Below, piece after piece: positions 32,348-40,760 of a DNA stretch of 63,411 nt. The notes beneath the pieces were generated by a model. It did no database searches. It worked only from the letters and a program-made list of their open reading frames with translations, and had not been told where the DNA came from. Made by a program: the position numbers and the translations under genes. Numbering within the stretch: position 1 is the first letter of the stretch; each line of letters begins with the position of its first letter. Source of the DNA: an uncultured Roseburia sp. (GTDB lineage: Bacteria; Bacillota; Clostridia; Lachnospirales; Lachnospiraceae); the NCBI GenBank assembly GCA_910577925.1, contig CAJTOI010000018.1:1-63411 (forward strand). Reading direction: 5' to 3'.

Positions 32348-34510
32348 CTAATTATTATCGCCGCCGGGTTCCGCCACATCTGCGTCCTCCGCGGGCGCGT
32401 CCGAAACCGGGTCCGCAGATACGTCCGAAACCGGATCTGCGGTGTCGACTCCCTCCACACGCTCCCCGGTGTTCTCCGGCAATTCCCCCGTGGTATCCGG
32501 CACGTCCGTAAGACCGTCCTCCACCGGCACTTCGCCGGTTTCCTCCTCGCCTTCTTCACTGTTGACAATATCGGTCATCGCGGAAGCTCCGGTCTCCTCC
32601 CCCCGGATATCCCATCCCGAATGAATCCCTGTCGTCTCCTCATCCCTGTATATATTCATATAAGGAAGAACTTCCTCCAGAATCTCTCTCGCAATGTTCT
32701 GCGCAAAGGTGCTGTGGTACTGCTCCTCGGCATTCGGCTCGTCCACAACGCAGTAGATCACCAGCTGCGGGTCCTCCACCGGTGCAAAGCCGATAAACGA
32801 GACCAGATAGTTGACCCCGTCACGCCCGGCCTTCTGCGCGGTTCCCGTCTTTCCGCCCATAGAGTATCCGTCCACTTTGGCAATTGATGCGGTTCCCGAT
32901 GTCACCGTGGAATACATATATTTTTTCAGCAGATCGCCGGTGCTCTTTGATACGGTCTGCCGCAGCACCGTGGGCGAAATATTTTCGATGATATTCCCGT
33001 TTTCGTCCGTGATTTTTTTGACCACATGGGGCTGGTACAAGTATCCGCCGTTTACCAGCGAACAGTATGCGCTCGCAAGCTGAATCATCGACGTATTAAA
33101 ATTCTGTCCGAAAGAATTTGTCGCAAGATCGATCGGCTTCATATTGTCGCTCGTATAGATCAGCGAATCTGTCCTTGTCTCTCCCGGCAGATCAATGTTT
33201 GTCTTCTGTCCAAATCCGAAAATCTGTTGATATTTCGCAAAATTATCGTTTCCGATCACATAGCTCATCTGCATCAGCGCATCGTTGCAGGAGTTCATCA
33301 GCGTCTCCTCGAGCGTCTCCATGCCGTGTCCGTTCCGGTTCACACAGTTCACCCGGTGTCCGCCGACCTCCTCATAACCGTCGCAGTAATAGGTCTCCGT
33401 GCCGTTTAAAAGTCCGGTTTCAAGACCGGCAGCCACGGTAAATGGCTTCGCGGTGGAACCCGGCTCATAGGTGTAGGACACACAGAAATTCTGCCACAGA
33501 CCGTTTAAAATATCCATCTTTGCGTCCTCGCTCATCCCCGCAAGCTCTTCCTCGGTATAGTACGCGGACAAGTCACGCGGATTGCTCAGATCATAATTGG
33601 GGTAATTTGCCATTGCAAGCACATCCCCGTTGGACGGATTCATAAGGACGACTCCGATATGGGTTGCCCCCGTGTCCTCTGTTCGAAAAGTTCCTGCATA
33701 GGCCTCGTTAAACTCCGCAATCTTAGCCTCCACAACCGACTGGATGTTTATATCGATCGTCGATACCACCGTATTTCCGTTTTTTGCGGGTTTGAGCATT
33801 TTCTCGAAGTTATTGTCGGTATTCAGATAACCGTATTGTCTTCCGTTAACGCCGTTTAACACACTGCTGTAATAGTTCTCCAGGCCGTTGACGCCCACAT
33901 TTCCGGCCGCGGTAAATCCCACGACCGCGCTGGCGAGCGGGCCGTACGGGTATTCCCTCTGGTATTCTTTTTCAAACCACACCCCTTTGATATCGGGGTT
34001 GATTTTCTTGTCTTCCTCGTCCACGGCCTCCTGCATCTCCACAAAAGGCTGTATCTCTTCATAAGAAACCTTTTTCTTTAATACGATATAACGCCTGTCC
34101 TTCTCTTCTCTGGCATAGCCGTAGAGCTCGTCCGAGGACAGATCCGGAAAGCACGAGACAAGGGCACGGATTGTCGCATCAATATATTTCTCGTCGCTGG
34201 TCATCACCGAGCAGTCAAGAATCACATTGTAAACCGCAATGCTTGTCGCCAGCACATTCCCTTTGATGTCAAGGATATCCCCCCTCTGGTACGGAATGGT
34301 CTGACTGTCATACCCCTGCTGCGACAAAACGATTTTTTCGTACTTTTCTCCGCTGGTGTTCTCGATATACATCAGACGTCCCATCAGCCCGATCAGCATC
34401 AGCGCAACGACGCCGAACAGGACAATCAGCTTTTTCTGCATTCGTCTCGGGAACTTCAGCAGCGGTTTCTTTTTCCTTCTCTTCGTCTTTGTCTTCGTTT
34501 CTGCTGCCAT
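32348..34510 (-). CDS. Penicillin-binding transpeptidase, class B, with acidic tail
   Basis: 720 residues. One membrane helix (KLIVLFGVVALMLIGLMGRL) follows a very basic start. The transpeptidase motifs are STAK (EPGSTAKPFTVAAG), SCN (MNSCNDALMQMS) and KTGT (SMGGKTGTAQKAG). After the catalytic domain comes a ~110-residue acidic, low-complexity tail with repeated DPVSD blocks, instead of PASTA repeats. It lies directly after ftsL, the usual place for ftsI/pbpB. The tail is extracellular by topology and may interact with wall or partner proteins; that is inference. Confidence 0.9.
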   Translation of the reverse strand: MAAETKTKTKRRKKKPLLKFPRRMQKKLIVLFGVVALMLIGLMGRLMYIENTSGEKYEKIVLSQQGYDSQTIPYQRGDILDIKGNVLATSIAVYNVILDCSVMTSDEKYIDATIRALVSCFPDLSSDELYGYAREEKDRRYIVLKKKVSYEEIQPFVEMQEAVDEEDKKINPDIKGVWFEKEYQREYPYGPLASAVVGFTAAGNVGVNGLENYYSSVLNGVNGRQYGYLNTDNNFEKMLKPAKNGNTVVSTIDINIQSVVEAKIAEFNEAYAGTFRTEDTGATHIGVVLMNPSNGDVLAMANYPNYDLSNPRDLSAYYTEEELAGMSEDAKMDILNGLWQNFCVSYTYEPGSTAKPFTVAAGLETGLLNGTETYYCDGYEEVGGHRVNCVNRNGHGMETLEETLMNSCNDALMQMSYVIGNDNFAKYQQIFGFGQKTNIDLPGETRTDSLIYTSDNMKPIDLATNSFGQNFNTSMIQLASAYCSLVNGGYLYQPHVVKKITDENGNIIENISPTVLRQTVSKSTGDLLKKYMYSTVTSGTASIAKVDGYSMGGKTGTAQKAGRDGVNYLVSFIGFAPVEDPQLVIYCVVDEPNAEEQYHSTFAQNIAREILEEVLPYMNIYRDEETTGIHSGWDIRGEETGASAMTDIVNSEEGEEETGEVPVEDGLTDVPDTTGELPENTGERVEGVDTADPVSDVSADPVSDAPAEDADVAEPGGDNN

Positions 34511-34522
34511 TTCTCCACCTGT

Positions 34523-35026
34523 CTATTTATCCGGAATCGCGCTGTGCTGGGTCATGTAGTCGTCATCCCCCACCGTATAGTAAATGATCTGTGATTCCTT
34601 CGCATAGGACATGCCCATCTGGTTCATAGCCGTATCCCGCACCTGCTCTAAATCCACCGCCGTGCGGATACGCTTGTAAGCCTCGTCATTGTCCGCCTTT
34701 AAGTCCGCAATCTGGCTCTCAAGCTTTGAAATGGTCTTCATCCGGGCCGTGATATCGGACTGAACCGCAATGTACATACCGGCAACTCCGCCGAATACAA
34801 GCACCGCCATCGTCAGAAACGCGACATAGCTCTTGCTCACGCGCATTGCCCGCTGCTGATTTCTTCTTGCTTTCCGCTTCCGTCTCCTCTGTGCCTCCTC
34901 CTGCTCTCTTCGAATGCGCTCTCTGCGCTCCCTCCTGTAATCGGGAGCGGTCTGTGCCCTGCGGACTGTATTTCCGTCTATATAATAATCCTCTGCCGTA
35001 GCTGTCCTTATATCTCCGCTTCTCAT
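34523..35026 (-). CDS. ftsL: FtsL-like cell division protein
   Basis: 167 residues from ATG 35026 (MRSGDIRTATAEDYY), with GAGGAG 4 bases upstream; a TTG four codons earlier is less likely. A long, very basic cytoplasmic region (RRERRERIRREQEEAQRRRK) precedes one membrane helix (AFLTMAVLVFGGVAGMYIAV). A short coiled coil follows (ISKLESQIADLKADNDEAYK). Sequence similarity in the family is low, so the call rests on this architecture and on position between rsmH and a class B penicillin-binding protein. Confidence 0.8.
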   Translation of the reverse strand: MRSGDIRTATAEDYYIDGNTVRRAQTAPDYRRERRERIRREQEEAQRRRKRKARRNQQRAMRVSKSYVAFLTMAVLVFGGVAGMYIAVQSDITARMKTISKLESQIADLKADNDEAYKRIRTAVDLEQVRDTAMNQMGMSYAKESQIIYYTVGDDDYMTQHSAIPDK

Positions 35027-35034
35027 AATACTCC

Positions 35035-35988
35035 TCAATTTTCCCGTCTTTTCTCAAACACCCTTAATTTGGCGCTCCTTGAACGGGAATTTACCTTCAG
35101 CTCCTCCTCCCCAGGAAGAACCGGTTTACGGGTAACCACCTTTCCTTTTGATACATTGCCGCACACACATACCGGAAAATCCTTCGGGCAGGTGCACGGG
35201 TCTTCATTTTTCTTAAAACAGTTCTTGACAATGCGGTCCTCGAGGGAATGAAATGTGATAATACAGATCCTTCCGCCCGGATTTAAGAGCCCTATCATCT
35301 CATCCAAATGCTCACGCAGTACCTCAAGCTCCCGGTTGAGTTCGATCCGGATTGCCTGGAAGGTTCGTTTCGCCGGATGTCCCCCTGTCATCCGCACCTT
35401 CGTCGGTATGGAAGCACGGATAAGATCCGTCAGCTCCCCGGTCGTCTCAATCGGCTTTTTCTGCCGCTCCCGCACAATGTGTTTCGCAATGTTTTTTGCA
35501 AATTTATCTTCCCCGTAATCACGTATGATACGGAACAACTCTGTCTCACTGTATTCATTGACAATATCGCGCGCCGTCTTTGTCTGGCGCAGATCCATGC
35601 GCATATCCAGCGGAGCATCCGTCTCCCGATACGTGAATCCCCGCTCCGGCGTATCTAACTGGAACGAGGATACCCCCAAATCCAGGATAATTCCGTCCAC
35701 CCGCTCCACACCGATTGCCGCCAGTTCTTCCCGCATGGCGGCATAGTTGCTGTGCAGGATCGTCACCTTCCCCCCAAATTCCGCAAGGCGCTCTCCCGCC
35801 GCTCGTACGGCATCCGCATCCTGGTCGATTCCGATGAGACGGCCCCCTTTCCCCAGACGCTTTGCAATCTCATAGCTGTGACCGCCTCCGCCTAAGGTTC
35901 CGTCCACATAGATTCCGTCGGATTTGACATTTAAGTATGTAATTGTCTCCTCCAAAAGCACGGAATAATGTTTAAACTCCACCGGCAA
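35035..35988 (-). CDS. rsmH: 16S rRNA (cytosine(1402)-N(4))-methyltransferase
   Basis: Methylates C1402 of 16S rRNA. 317 residues. Starts with FKHYSVLLEETITYL; SAM-binding TLGGGGHSYEIAKRLG near residue 33, then LDLGVSSFQLDTPERGFTYR and the C-terminal ICIITFHSLEDRIVKN. It follows mraZ by 5 bases and begins the cell-division part of the cluster. Confidence 0.97.
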   Translation of the reverse strand: MPVEFKHYSVLLEETITYLNVKSDGIYVDGTLGGGGHSYEIAKRLGKGGRLIGIDQDADAVRAAGERLAEFGGKVTILHSNYAAMREELAAIGVERVDGIILDLGVSSFQLDTPERGFTYRETDAPLDMRMDLRQTKTARDIVNEYSETELFRIIRDYGEDKFAKNIAKHIVRERQKKPIETTGELTDLIRASIPTKVRMTGGHPAKRTFQAIRIELNRELEVLREHLDEMIGLLNPGGRICIITFHSLEDRIVKNCFKKNEDPCTCPKDFPVCVCGNVSKGKVVTRKPVLPGEEELKVNSRSRSAKLRVFEKRREN

Positions 35989-35993
35989 TCCTC

Positions 35994-36428
35994 CTATATG
36001 CTGAATCCCATCTCTGCCATATGTTCTGCGATATCATCCATCTCGTCTTCGTCATAAGTATTTTCCTGCCATCTGTCTCTGTTCCAGATCTCCACCCGAT
36101 TCAGAACTCCGACCAAAACGACATCCTTTTCAAGCGCCGCGTAGTCGCGTAAAACCGGAGGAAGCAAAACTCTCCCCTGCTTGTCCAGCTCCGTCTGCGC
36201 CGCCCCTGCGAAGAAAAAGCGCGAGAACTTTCTCGCATCCTTTGATGTTCCCGGAATGCTGCGAAACTTCTCTTCCATGCTCTGCCACTCATCCATGGGA
36301 TACACAAACAAGCATCCGTCCAGTCCCTTTGTCACAACAAATTCAGCGCCTAACTGCTCTCTGAACTTGGCCGGAACTATCAGTCTGCCTTTGGGGTCTA
36401 CTGTATGATTGTATTCTCCCATGAACAT
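35994..36428 (-). CDS. mraZ: Transcriptional regulator MraZ
   Basis: DNA-binding SpoVT/AbrB-like protein at the head of the dcw cluster. 144 residues from ATG 36428 (MFMGEYNHTVDPKGR), with AGGTG 7 bases before it. Both swapped-hairpin repeats are visible: DPKGRLIVPAKFREQLG and LDKQGRVLLPPVLRDYAALE. It probably represses its own operon through the four AAGTGG repeats upstream. Confidence 0.95.
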   Translation of the reverse strand: MFMGEYNHTVDPKGRLIVPAKFREQLGAEFVVTKGLDGCLFVYPMDEWQSMEEKFRSIPGTSKDARKFSRFFFAGAAQTELDKQGRVLLPPVLRDYAALEKDVVLVGVLNRVEIWNRDRWQENTYDEDEMDDIAEHMAEMGFSI

Positions 36429-36531
36429 GACACAACACCTGCCTTTTGGCGAATGCGGTATTTCGCTGCACACATGGACAGTCCGCAAAGCATTCTGTCC
36501 ATTGTTATCCACAAAGTTATGAACTTATCCA

Positions 36532-36568
36532 CCACTTCGCGCCACTTTATTACCACTTCCCTCCACTT
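36532..36568 (-). promoter_or_regulatory. MraZ operator: four phased AAGTGG repeats
   Basis: On the minus strand AAGTGG occurs at 36563-36568, 36553-36558, 36542-36547 and 36532-36537, spaced 10, 11 and 10 bp, just downstream of the promoter. This resembles the MraZ boxes described in mollicutes (AAAGTG-type 10-bp repeats) and other bacteria. Confidence 0.8.
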
Positions 36569-36577
36569 CGTAGGTAT

Positions 36578-36606
36578 ATCATACCCTTTTTGCATTTAAA
36601 AAGCAA
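36578..36606 (-). promoter_or_regulatory. mraZ/dcw promoter
   Basis: -35 TTGCTT (36601-36606), 17-bp spacer, -10 TATGAT (36578-36583). The predicted start near 36571 places the four repeats in the first 40 transcribed bases. Confidence 0.6.
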
Positions 36607-36621
36607 TAGAAAAGCAAAAAA

Positions 36622-36652
36622 ATAACAGCAGGCCATTTTGGCCTCCCGTTAT
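36622..36652. terminator. Bidirectional terminator after the Spo0E-like gene
   Basis: Stem ATAAC..AGGCC / GGCCT..GTTAT, with T-runs on both sides (seven T on the minus strand). It ends the Spo0E-like transcript just before the mraZ promoter. Confidence 0.82.
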
Positions 36653-36734
36653 CTTTTTGTCCGTTCGACAATCCGCAGCGCGTATCGTCATCCGGTTTCC
36701 CGCAGAAGCGGTGCAAAACTGCGCCGCTCTCTGC

Positions 36735-36902
36735 TTATTCTTCTGTTGCCTGCTCTTTTCTCTCAAGGTACTCTTCAATCAGCTTATCCAACTTCGTGCT
36801 CTTCTCATAGTAACACTCGAACTGGTCCTCCACAAGATACGCCTGGTCCAGCTCCCGTCGGGCTGTCTCGATTTTCTTTTGTAACTCATACATTTTCTTC
36901 AT
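36735..36902 (-). CDS. Spo0E-like aspartyl-phosphate phosphatase
   Basis: A 55-residue protein (MKKMYELQKKIETARRELDQ at the start), with GGGGAGG upstream of ATG 36902. It matches the small Spo0E family: a helix with IETARRELDQA, then the signature STKLDKLIEEYL, in which the Ser-x-x-x-Asp pattern is essential for dephosphorylating Spo0A-P. It would delay sporulation, in keeping with a window rich in sporulation genes. A terminator follows. Confidence 0.78.
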   Translation of the reverse strand: MKKMYELQKKIETARRELDQAYLVEDQFECYYEKSTKLDKLIEEYLERKEQATEE

Positions 36903-37037
36903 ATGAATCCTCCCCTAGTCTCTTAAGATTCGTATGTATCCTCACCCATCTCTATATTACTCCCAAAAAGCGCAAAAATCAAACAAAACTACATGCCACA
37001 AGTCCCCATTTTTCGACAAAATTCGTCATTTGGTCTT

Positions 37038-37625
37038 CTAGTGCTGCCCCGCAACCGCGGATTTATGCCGTGCGAGAAGCATCCGCATTCCCGCCAGCGC
37101 TTTGCGGTTGACCTCTATAATGTGACAAATATCGTCATCAACCCCATGTTTATGACAAATATAGTCGTCGTGGGCACACTGGATAAAATTGCAGAGCGCC
37201 TCCGCACTGTGAAACTGCTCCGCGCGATCCTCCAGCTGCTTTACCCGGCCGCTCTTAAGGTATTCCCTCAGGTCTCTCTTAAGCTTCTCCTCATAGGAAC
37301 AGTGCTCCTTTAAGGTTCCGGGATAGATCTCATTGTGCGGAAACGTAAAATAATCTGCCAGGTAGTGACTGATCTGTCCCAGATCAATGTAATACTTGCG
37401 CCCGGTTTTCTCCACGGCTTTTCTGCCCTCGGAAAGACGCTCGATATGTCTTCTGAGATCCGGGAACGTACCGTTTATCTCATGGCGGCGGTACACAAAA
37501 GACGGCTTGATATCCGGCAGGATACTCCCCAGATAAAATGCAAGCTTATGTTTTTTCAGCTCTTCATCCCCGAGGCTGTCTACAATATAACGTGCCAACG
37601 AAATATGTGATTTTTTACGCATCAT
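37038..37625 (-). CDS. Zinc-dependent phospholipase C-like protein
   Basis: 195 residues, starting MMRKKSHISLARYIVDSLG. Zinc-ligand-like pattern: H7 (KSHISLARY), SILPDIKPSF, H/D in ISHYLADYFTFPHNEIY and H in HCSYEEKLKRDLREYL. This is the small clostridial family annotated as zinc-dependent phospholipase C. There is no signal peptide, so the protein is cytoplasmic, and its substrate is uncertain. It appears monocistronic. Confidence 0.75.
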   Translation of the reverse strand: MMRKKSHISLARYIVDSLGDEELKKHKLAFYLGSILPDIKPSFVYRRHEINGTFPDLRRHIERLSEGRKAVEKTGRKYYIDLGQISHYLADYFTFPHNEIYPGTLKEHCSYEEKLKRDLREYLKSGRVKQLEDRAEQFHSAEALCNFIQCAHDDYICHKHGVDDDICHIIEVNRKALAGMRMLLARHKSAVAGQH

Positions 37626-37740
37626 GCAACCCTTTCTTTCGAGTTTGTTTTGGCTAACTGCAACCTACGCTTCTATTTTACCGCCACTTATTCCATAATT
37701 CAAGTAGAATCCGAAAACAGAGCAAATCCAAAAGCAGGAA

Positions 37741-37766
37741 AGACTCCCGCACTCCGGCGGAAGTCT
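37741..37766 (-). terminator. Weak terminator after the DUF1540 gene
   Basis: Stem AGACT-CCGC / GCGG-AGTCT with two opposed mismatches, 22 bases after the stop, followed by only three T. Confidence 0.5.
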
Positions 37767-37787
37767 CTCCCCTTTCCATACATATCA

Positions 37788-38102
37788 CTATCTGCAGCAG
37801 CAGAAGCTTGCACACTCTGTCTCTTTGCAGTCGCAGGCATTTCCGCCTGAAATGCCGATATGCTTTGCACTGCATTTTTTGTCCTCGTTAAATTCACAGT
37901 TGCACGCATCACAGCACACATCGATTTCCTTTGAAACGCGCTTTAATACGTTTGTTCCGTCTCCTCTGCGCTCTTTAAAGCTCGCACAGCAGGTATCTTT
38001 CGTCTCCTTCGCCTGATGTCCCTCCACAAGGATCTCACCCTTGCAGCAGCAATTCTCGGAATTGTACATACATCCGGTTACCGAACAGTCTAAAAATGTC
38101 AT
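37788..38102 (-). CDS. DUF1540 cysteine-rich protein
   Basis: 104 residues from ATG 38102 (MTFLDCSVTGCMYN), with GGGG at a proper distance; an ATG two codons earlier is also possible. Two DUF1540 modules are visible, each with several Cys: CSVTGCMYNSENCCCKGEI ... CCASF, and CCDACNCEFNEDKKCSAKHI ... CASF, giving 19 Cys in all. This suggests metal binding. A forespore-type promoter-like sequence upstream hints at expression in spores. Confidence 0.85.
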   Translation of the reverse strand: MTFLDCSVTGCMYNSENCCCKGEILVEGHQAKETKDTCCASFKERRGDGTNVLKRVSKEIDVCCDACNCEFNEDKKCSAKHIGISGGNACDCKETECASFCCCR

Positions 38103-38136
38103 ATTCATCCACCCCTTTCCTTCGTGTTGCATCCTT

Positions 38137-38165
38137 TAGTATTCCACCGCACAGCACTTCTATAC
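38137..38165 (-). promoter_or_regulatory. Possible sigma-G/F promoter of the DUF1540 gene
   Basis: GTATA (38161-38165), 17-bp spacer, AATACTA (38137-38143) on the minus strand, near the forespore consensus but with one -10 mismatch. Confidence 0.35.
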
Positions 38166-38225
38166 AGAGGATATGACATCCGATTGTCCGGAACATTTTG
38201 ACGGAACTGTCAAATTTTAAAATTT

Positions 38226-40190
38226 TTATTTGCGCGCTTCCTCGGGCATCTCCGTGCGGATTTCCTTTGTGCGGATTTCCGCACAGATTGCTTCCACAAA
38301 CTCCGCGAGCGGCTTTACCCCTTCGTCTCCCGCAAAACGGCTTCTGACGGATACCGTGTGTTCCGCCTCCTCCTGCTGTCCCACAACCAGCATATAGGGA
38401 AGCTTTGCAAGTCTTGCCTCCCGTATCTTAAAGCCGATCTTTTCGGAGCGTTTATCCACGGAAGCGTCGATGCCGTTTGCTTTTAATTCTTTCAGAACTT
38501 CATCTGCGTACGCCTCGTATTTGTCGGAAATCGGCAGCACGCGCACCTGCTCTGGACACATCCAGGTAGGGAATTTGCCGGCATAATGCTCAATCAGCCA
38601 CGCCAATGTCCGCTCATAGCAGCCGAGCGAAGTCCTGTGGATAATATACGGCCGGACTTTCTCACCCTTCTCGTCGATATAGTACATGTCAAAATTCTCG
38701 GCAATCGCACAGTCTAACTGCACCGTGCACATGGTATCTTCTTTCCCGTATACGTTCCGCGCCTGTGTGTCGATTTTCGGTCCGTAGAAGGCCGCCTCTC
38801 CCTCCGCCTCGACGAAGGGGAGATTTTCCTCTATCAGCACCTGGCGCAGCGCATCCTGTGTCTTCTCCCAGTACGCATCGTCTCCCAGATATTTTTTCTT
38901 ATTATTGGGATCCCATTTGGACAGACGGAATGTCACGTCGTCCTGAAGCCCGAGCGTTCTCAAAATGAAGAGTGTCAGATGCAGACAGTTCCGAATCTCT
39001 TCCTCCGCCTGATCCGGACGGATGACATTGTGCGCCTCCGTAATCGTAAACTCGCGCACACGGGTCAGTCCGTGCATCTCGCCGGAATCCTCCGCGCGGA
39101 ACAGCGTCGACGTCTCGCTCATACGGAACGGCAGATCACGGTAGGAATGCTGCTCATTCTTGTATACATAATACTGGAACGGACAGGTCATCGGGCGGAG
39201 CGCGAATACTTCCTTATCCTTCTCTTCATCCCCGAGCACAAACATTCCGTCCTTGTAGTGATCCCAGTGTCCGGAAATCTTATAGAGATCGCTCTTTGCC
39301 ATCAGCGGCGTCCTTGTTCTCTGATAGCCCCACTCACCGTCCTCAAGGTCCTCGATCCAGCGCTGCAGCTTCATAATCATCCTGGTCCCCTTCGGCGTAA
39401 ACAGCGGGAGGCCCTGCCCGATGACATCAACGGTCGTGAACAGTCCCATCTCACGGCCGAGCCTGTTGTGGTCGCGCCGCTTTGCGTCCTCCATGCGCGC
39501 AAGGTGTGCAGCAAGGTCTTCCTTCCTATTATAAGCGGTTCCGTAGATGCGCTGCAGTCTCGCTTTTTCGGAGTCCCCCCTCCAATATGCCATGGACGAG
39601 GAGGTCAGTTTAAATGCCTTGATTCCTTTTGTGCTCATCAGATGCGGTCCCGCACACAGGTCGACAAACCCGCCCTGGTCATAAAAAGAAATCTCTGCCC
39701 CCTCCGGCAGCTCACGGATCAGCTCTGCCTTGTAAGGCTCCTCTTTCTCCTCCATAAGCGCGATCGCTTCTTCCCGCGGCAGTGTGAATCTCGTAATCTC
39801 ATGGCCCTCTTTGATAATCTTCTTCATCTCGGCCTCAAGCCGATCCAGATCTTCCCTCGAAAACGGGGCCGCGTCAAAATCGTAGTAAAATCCCTCGTCA
39901 ATCGCCGGTCCGATTGTCACTTTCGCTTCCGGAAACAGGCGCTTTACCGCCTGCGCCATCACATGCGATGCGGTGTGGCGGATGACACGCAGTCCCTCCG
40001 GGTCGTTTGCCGTCACAATATTTAAGCTGCAGTCCCTGTCTACGATTGTGCGCAGATCCGCGATCTCCCCGTCGATCTCGCCGGCGCAGGCCATTCTCGC
40101 AAGCCCCTCACTGATATCTTTTGCGATCTCATAAACGGATTTCGCCTCGCTGTACTCCTTTGCGGAGCCGTCCTTCAATGTAATCTTCAT
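38226..40190 (-). CDS. thrS: Threonine--tRNA ligase
   Basis: 654 residues, class II synthetase. TGS domain at the N-terminus (MKITLKDGSAKEYSEAKSVY), editing domain with HTASHVMAQAVKRLFP and the zinc-site-like HLMSTKGIKAF, catalytic core with MTCPFQYYVYKNEQHSYRDLP and RTSLGCYERTLAWLIEHY, and a C-terminal anticodon-binding domain (VRVLPISDKYEAYA). It is co-transcribed with the preceding small membrane-protein gene (4-base overlap) under a T-box leader. Confidence 0.98.
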   Translation of the reverse strand: MKITLKDGSAKEYSEAKSVYEIAKDISEGLARMACAGEIDGEIADLRTIVDRDCSLNIVTANDPEGLRVIRHTASHVMAQAVKRLFPEAKVTIGPAIDEGFYYDFDAAPFSREDLDRLEAEMKKIIKEGHEITRFTLPREEAIALMEEKEEPYKAELIRELPEGAEISFYDQGGFVDLCAGPHLMSTKGIKAFKLTSSSMAYWRGDSEKARLQRIYGTAYNRKEDLAAHLARMEDAKRRDHNRLGREMGLFTTVDVIGQGLPLFTPKGTRMIMKLQRWIEDLEDGEWGYQRTRTPLMAKSDLYKISGHWDHYKDGMFVLGDEEKDKEVFALRPMTCPFQYYVYKNEQHSYRDLPFRMSETSTLFRAEDSGEMHGLTRVREFTITEAHNVIRPDQAEEEIRNCLHLTLFILRTLGLQDDVTFRLSKWDPNNKKKYLGDDAYWEKTQDALRQVLIEENLPFVEAEGEAAFYGPKIDTQARNVYGKEDTMCTVQLDCAIAENFDMYYIDEKGEKVRPYIIHRTSLGCYERTLAWLIEHYAGKFPTWMCPEQVRVLPISDKYEAYADEVLKELKANGIDASVDKRSEKIGFKIREARLAKLPYMLVVGQQEEAEHTVSVRSRFAGDEGVKPLAEFVEAICAEIRTKEIRTEMPEEARK

Positions 40191-40393
40191 ACTTCTTCCT
40201 CCTCCGGCCCATAATTATAGATCGTCGTAGTTCCGTTTCCGCAGCCGAAGGTCCCTTTTCTGCGGGGCGCAAGCAAAATCCCGAACAGGATTCCCAAAAG
40301 CAGGGTGTCGGCCACCAAAAGTACGCCGTCTAACTTTGTGAGGGTGATCTCTTCGGGTATATTGTTCCACAAATCTCTCAGTTTTTTCATCAT
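40187..40393 (-). CDS. Small membrane protein encoded between T-box and thrS
   Basis: 68 residues from ATG 40393 (MMKKLRDLWNNIPEEIT), with AAAGGAG 6 bases upstream. It has one hydrophobic helix (VLLVADTLLLGILFGILLA), then a basic stretch (PRRKG) and an acidic end (YGPEEEEV). Not recognised. Its stop overlaps the thrS start (ATGA), so thrS translation may depend on translation of this gene. Confidence 0.75.
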   Translation of the reverse strand: MMKKLRDLWNNIPEEITLTKLDGVLLVADTLLLGILFGILLAPRRKGTFGCGNGTTTIYNYGPEEEEV

Positions 40394-40445
40394 TGTTTTC
40401 TCCTTTCTTTTTGCTGACATACTTCCATTGGGTGCCCGTGTGCAT

Positions 40446-40718
40446 AAAAAAACCCTGACATGCATACTGCAATGTCAGGGACGATCAGCATCCTCGCTGC
40501 CGTGGTTCCACCCGGATTTGCTTTCTGTTCCGAAAGCCTCATTCTGATGATAACGGAATCACCGGACCGTATTGGGGTCACTCCGAGGTGGTCTTCCACT
40601 GTGTTCCGCAGAGATGCTCACAGCACCCGGGCGGCATACCTTACCGGCGCTCCCGTCCCCGGGGCATCTCTCTCTGATGCTTCCCGCAATGTACTCGTCT
40701 CGTCAACGTTTTCTCTCT
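40446..40718 (-). promoter_or_regulatory. T-box leader (threonine)
   Basis: On the minus strand the antiterminator motif GGGTGGAACCACGG (around 40498-40515) is followed by a terminator CCCTGACAT / ATGTCAGGG (40453-40480) and seven T. Upstream the leader folds into long stems with an AGTA motif near the 5' end, as in stem I. Uncharged tRNA-Thr would be the ligand because thrS follows; I could not fix the specifier codon by eye. Confidence 0.88.
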
Positions 40719-40724
40719 GTCTGT

Positions 40725-40753
40725 ATTGTAGCTCCAAACAGACGGTTTGTAAA
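40725..40753 (-). promoter_or_regulatory. Promoter of the thrS T-box transcript
   Basis: -35 TTTACA (40748-40753), 17-bp spacer, -10 TACAAT (40725-40730). Confidence 0.75.
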
Positions 40754-40760
40754 GTCCTTT

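Noticed and set aside
36505..36533. DnaA-box-like TTATCCACA and TTATCCACC as a replication origin
   Set aside because: Only two boxes, no AT-rich unwinding region and no dnaA/dnaN; kept only as a side remark to the mraZ promoter.
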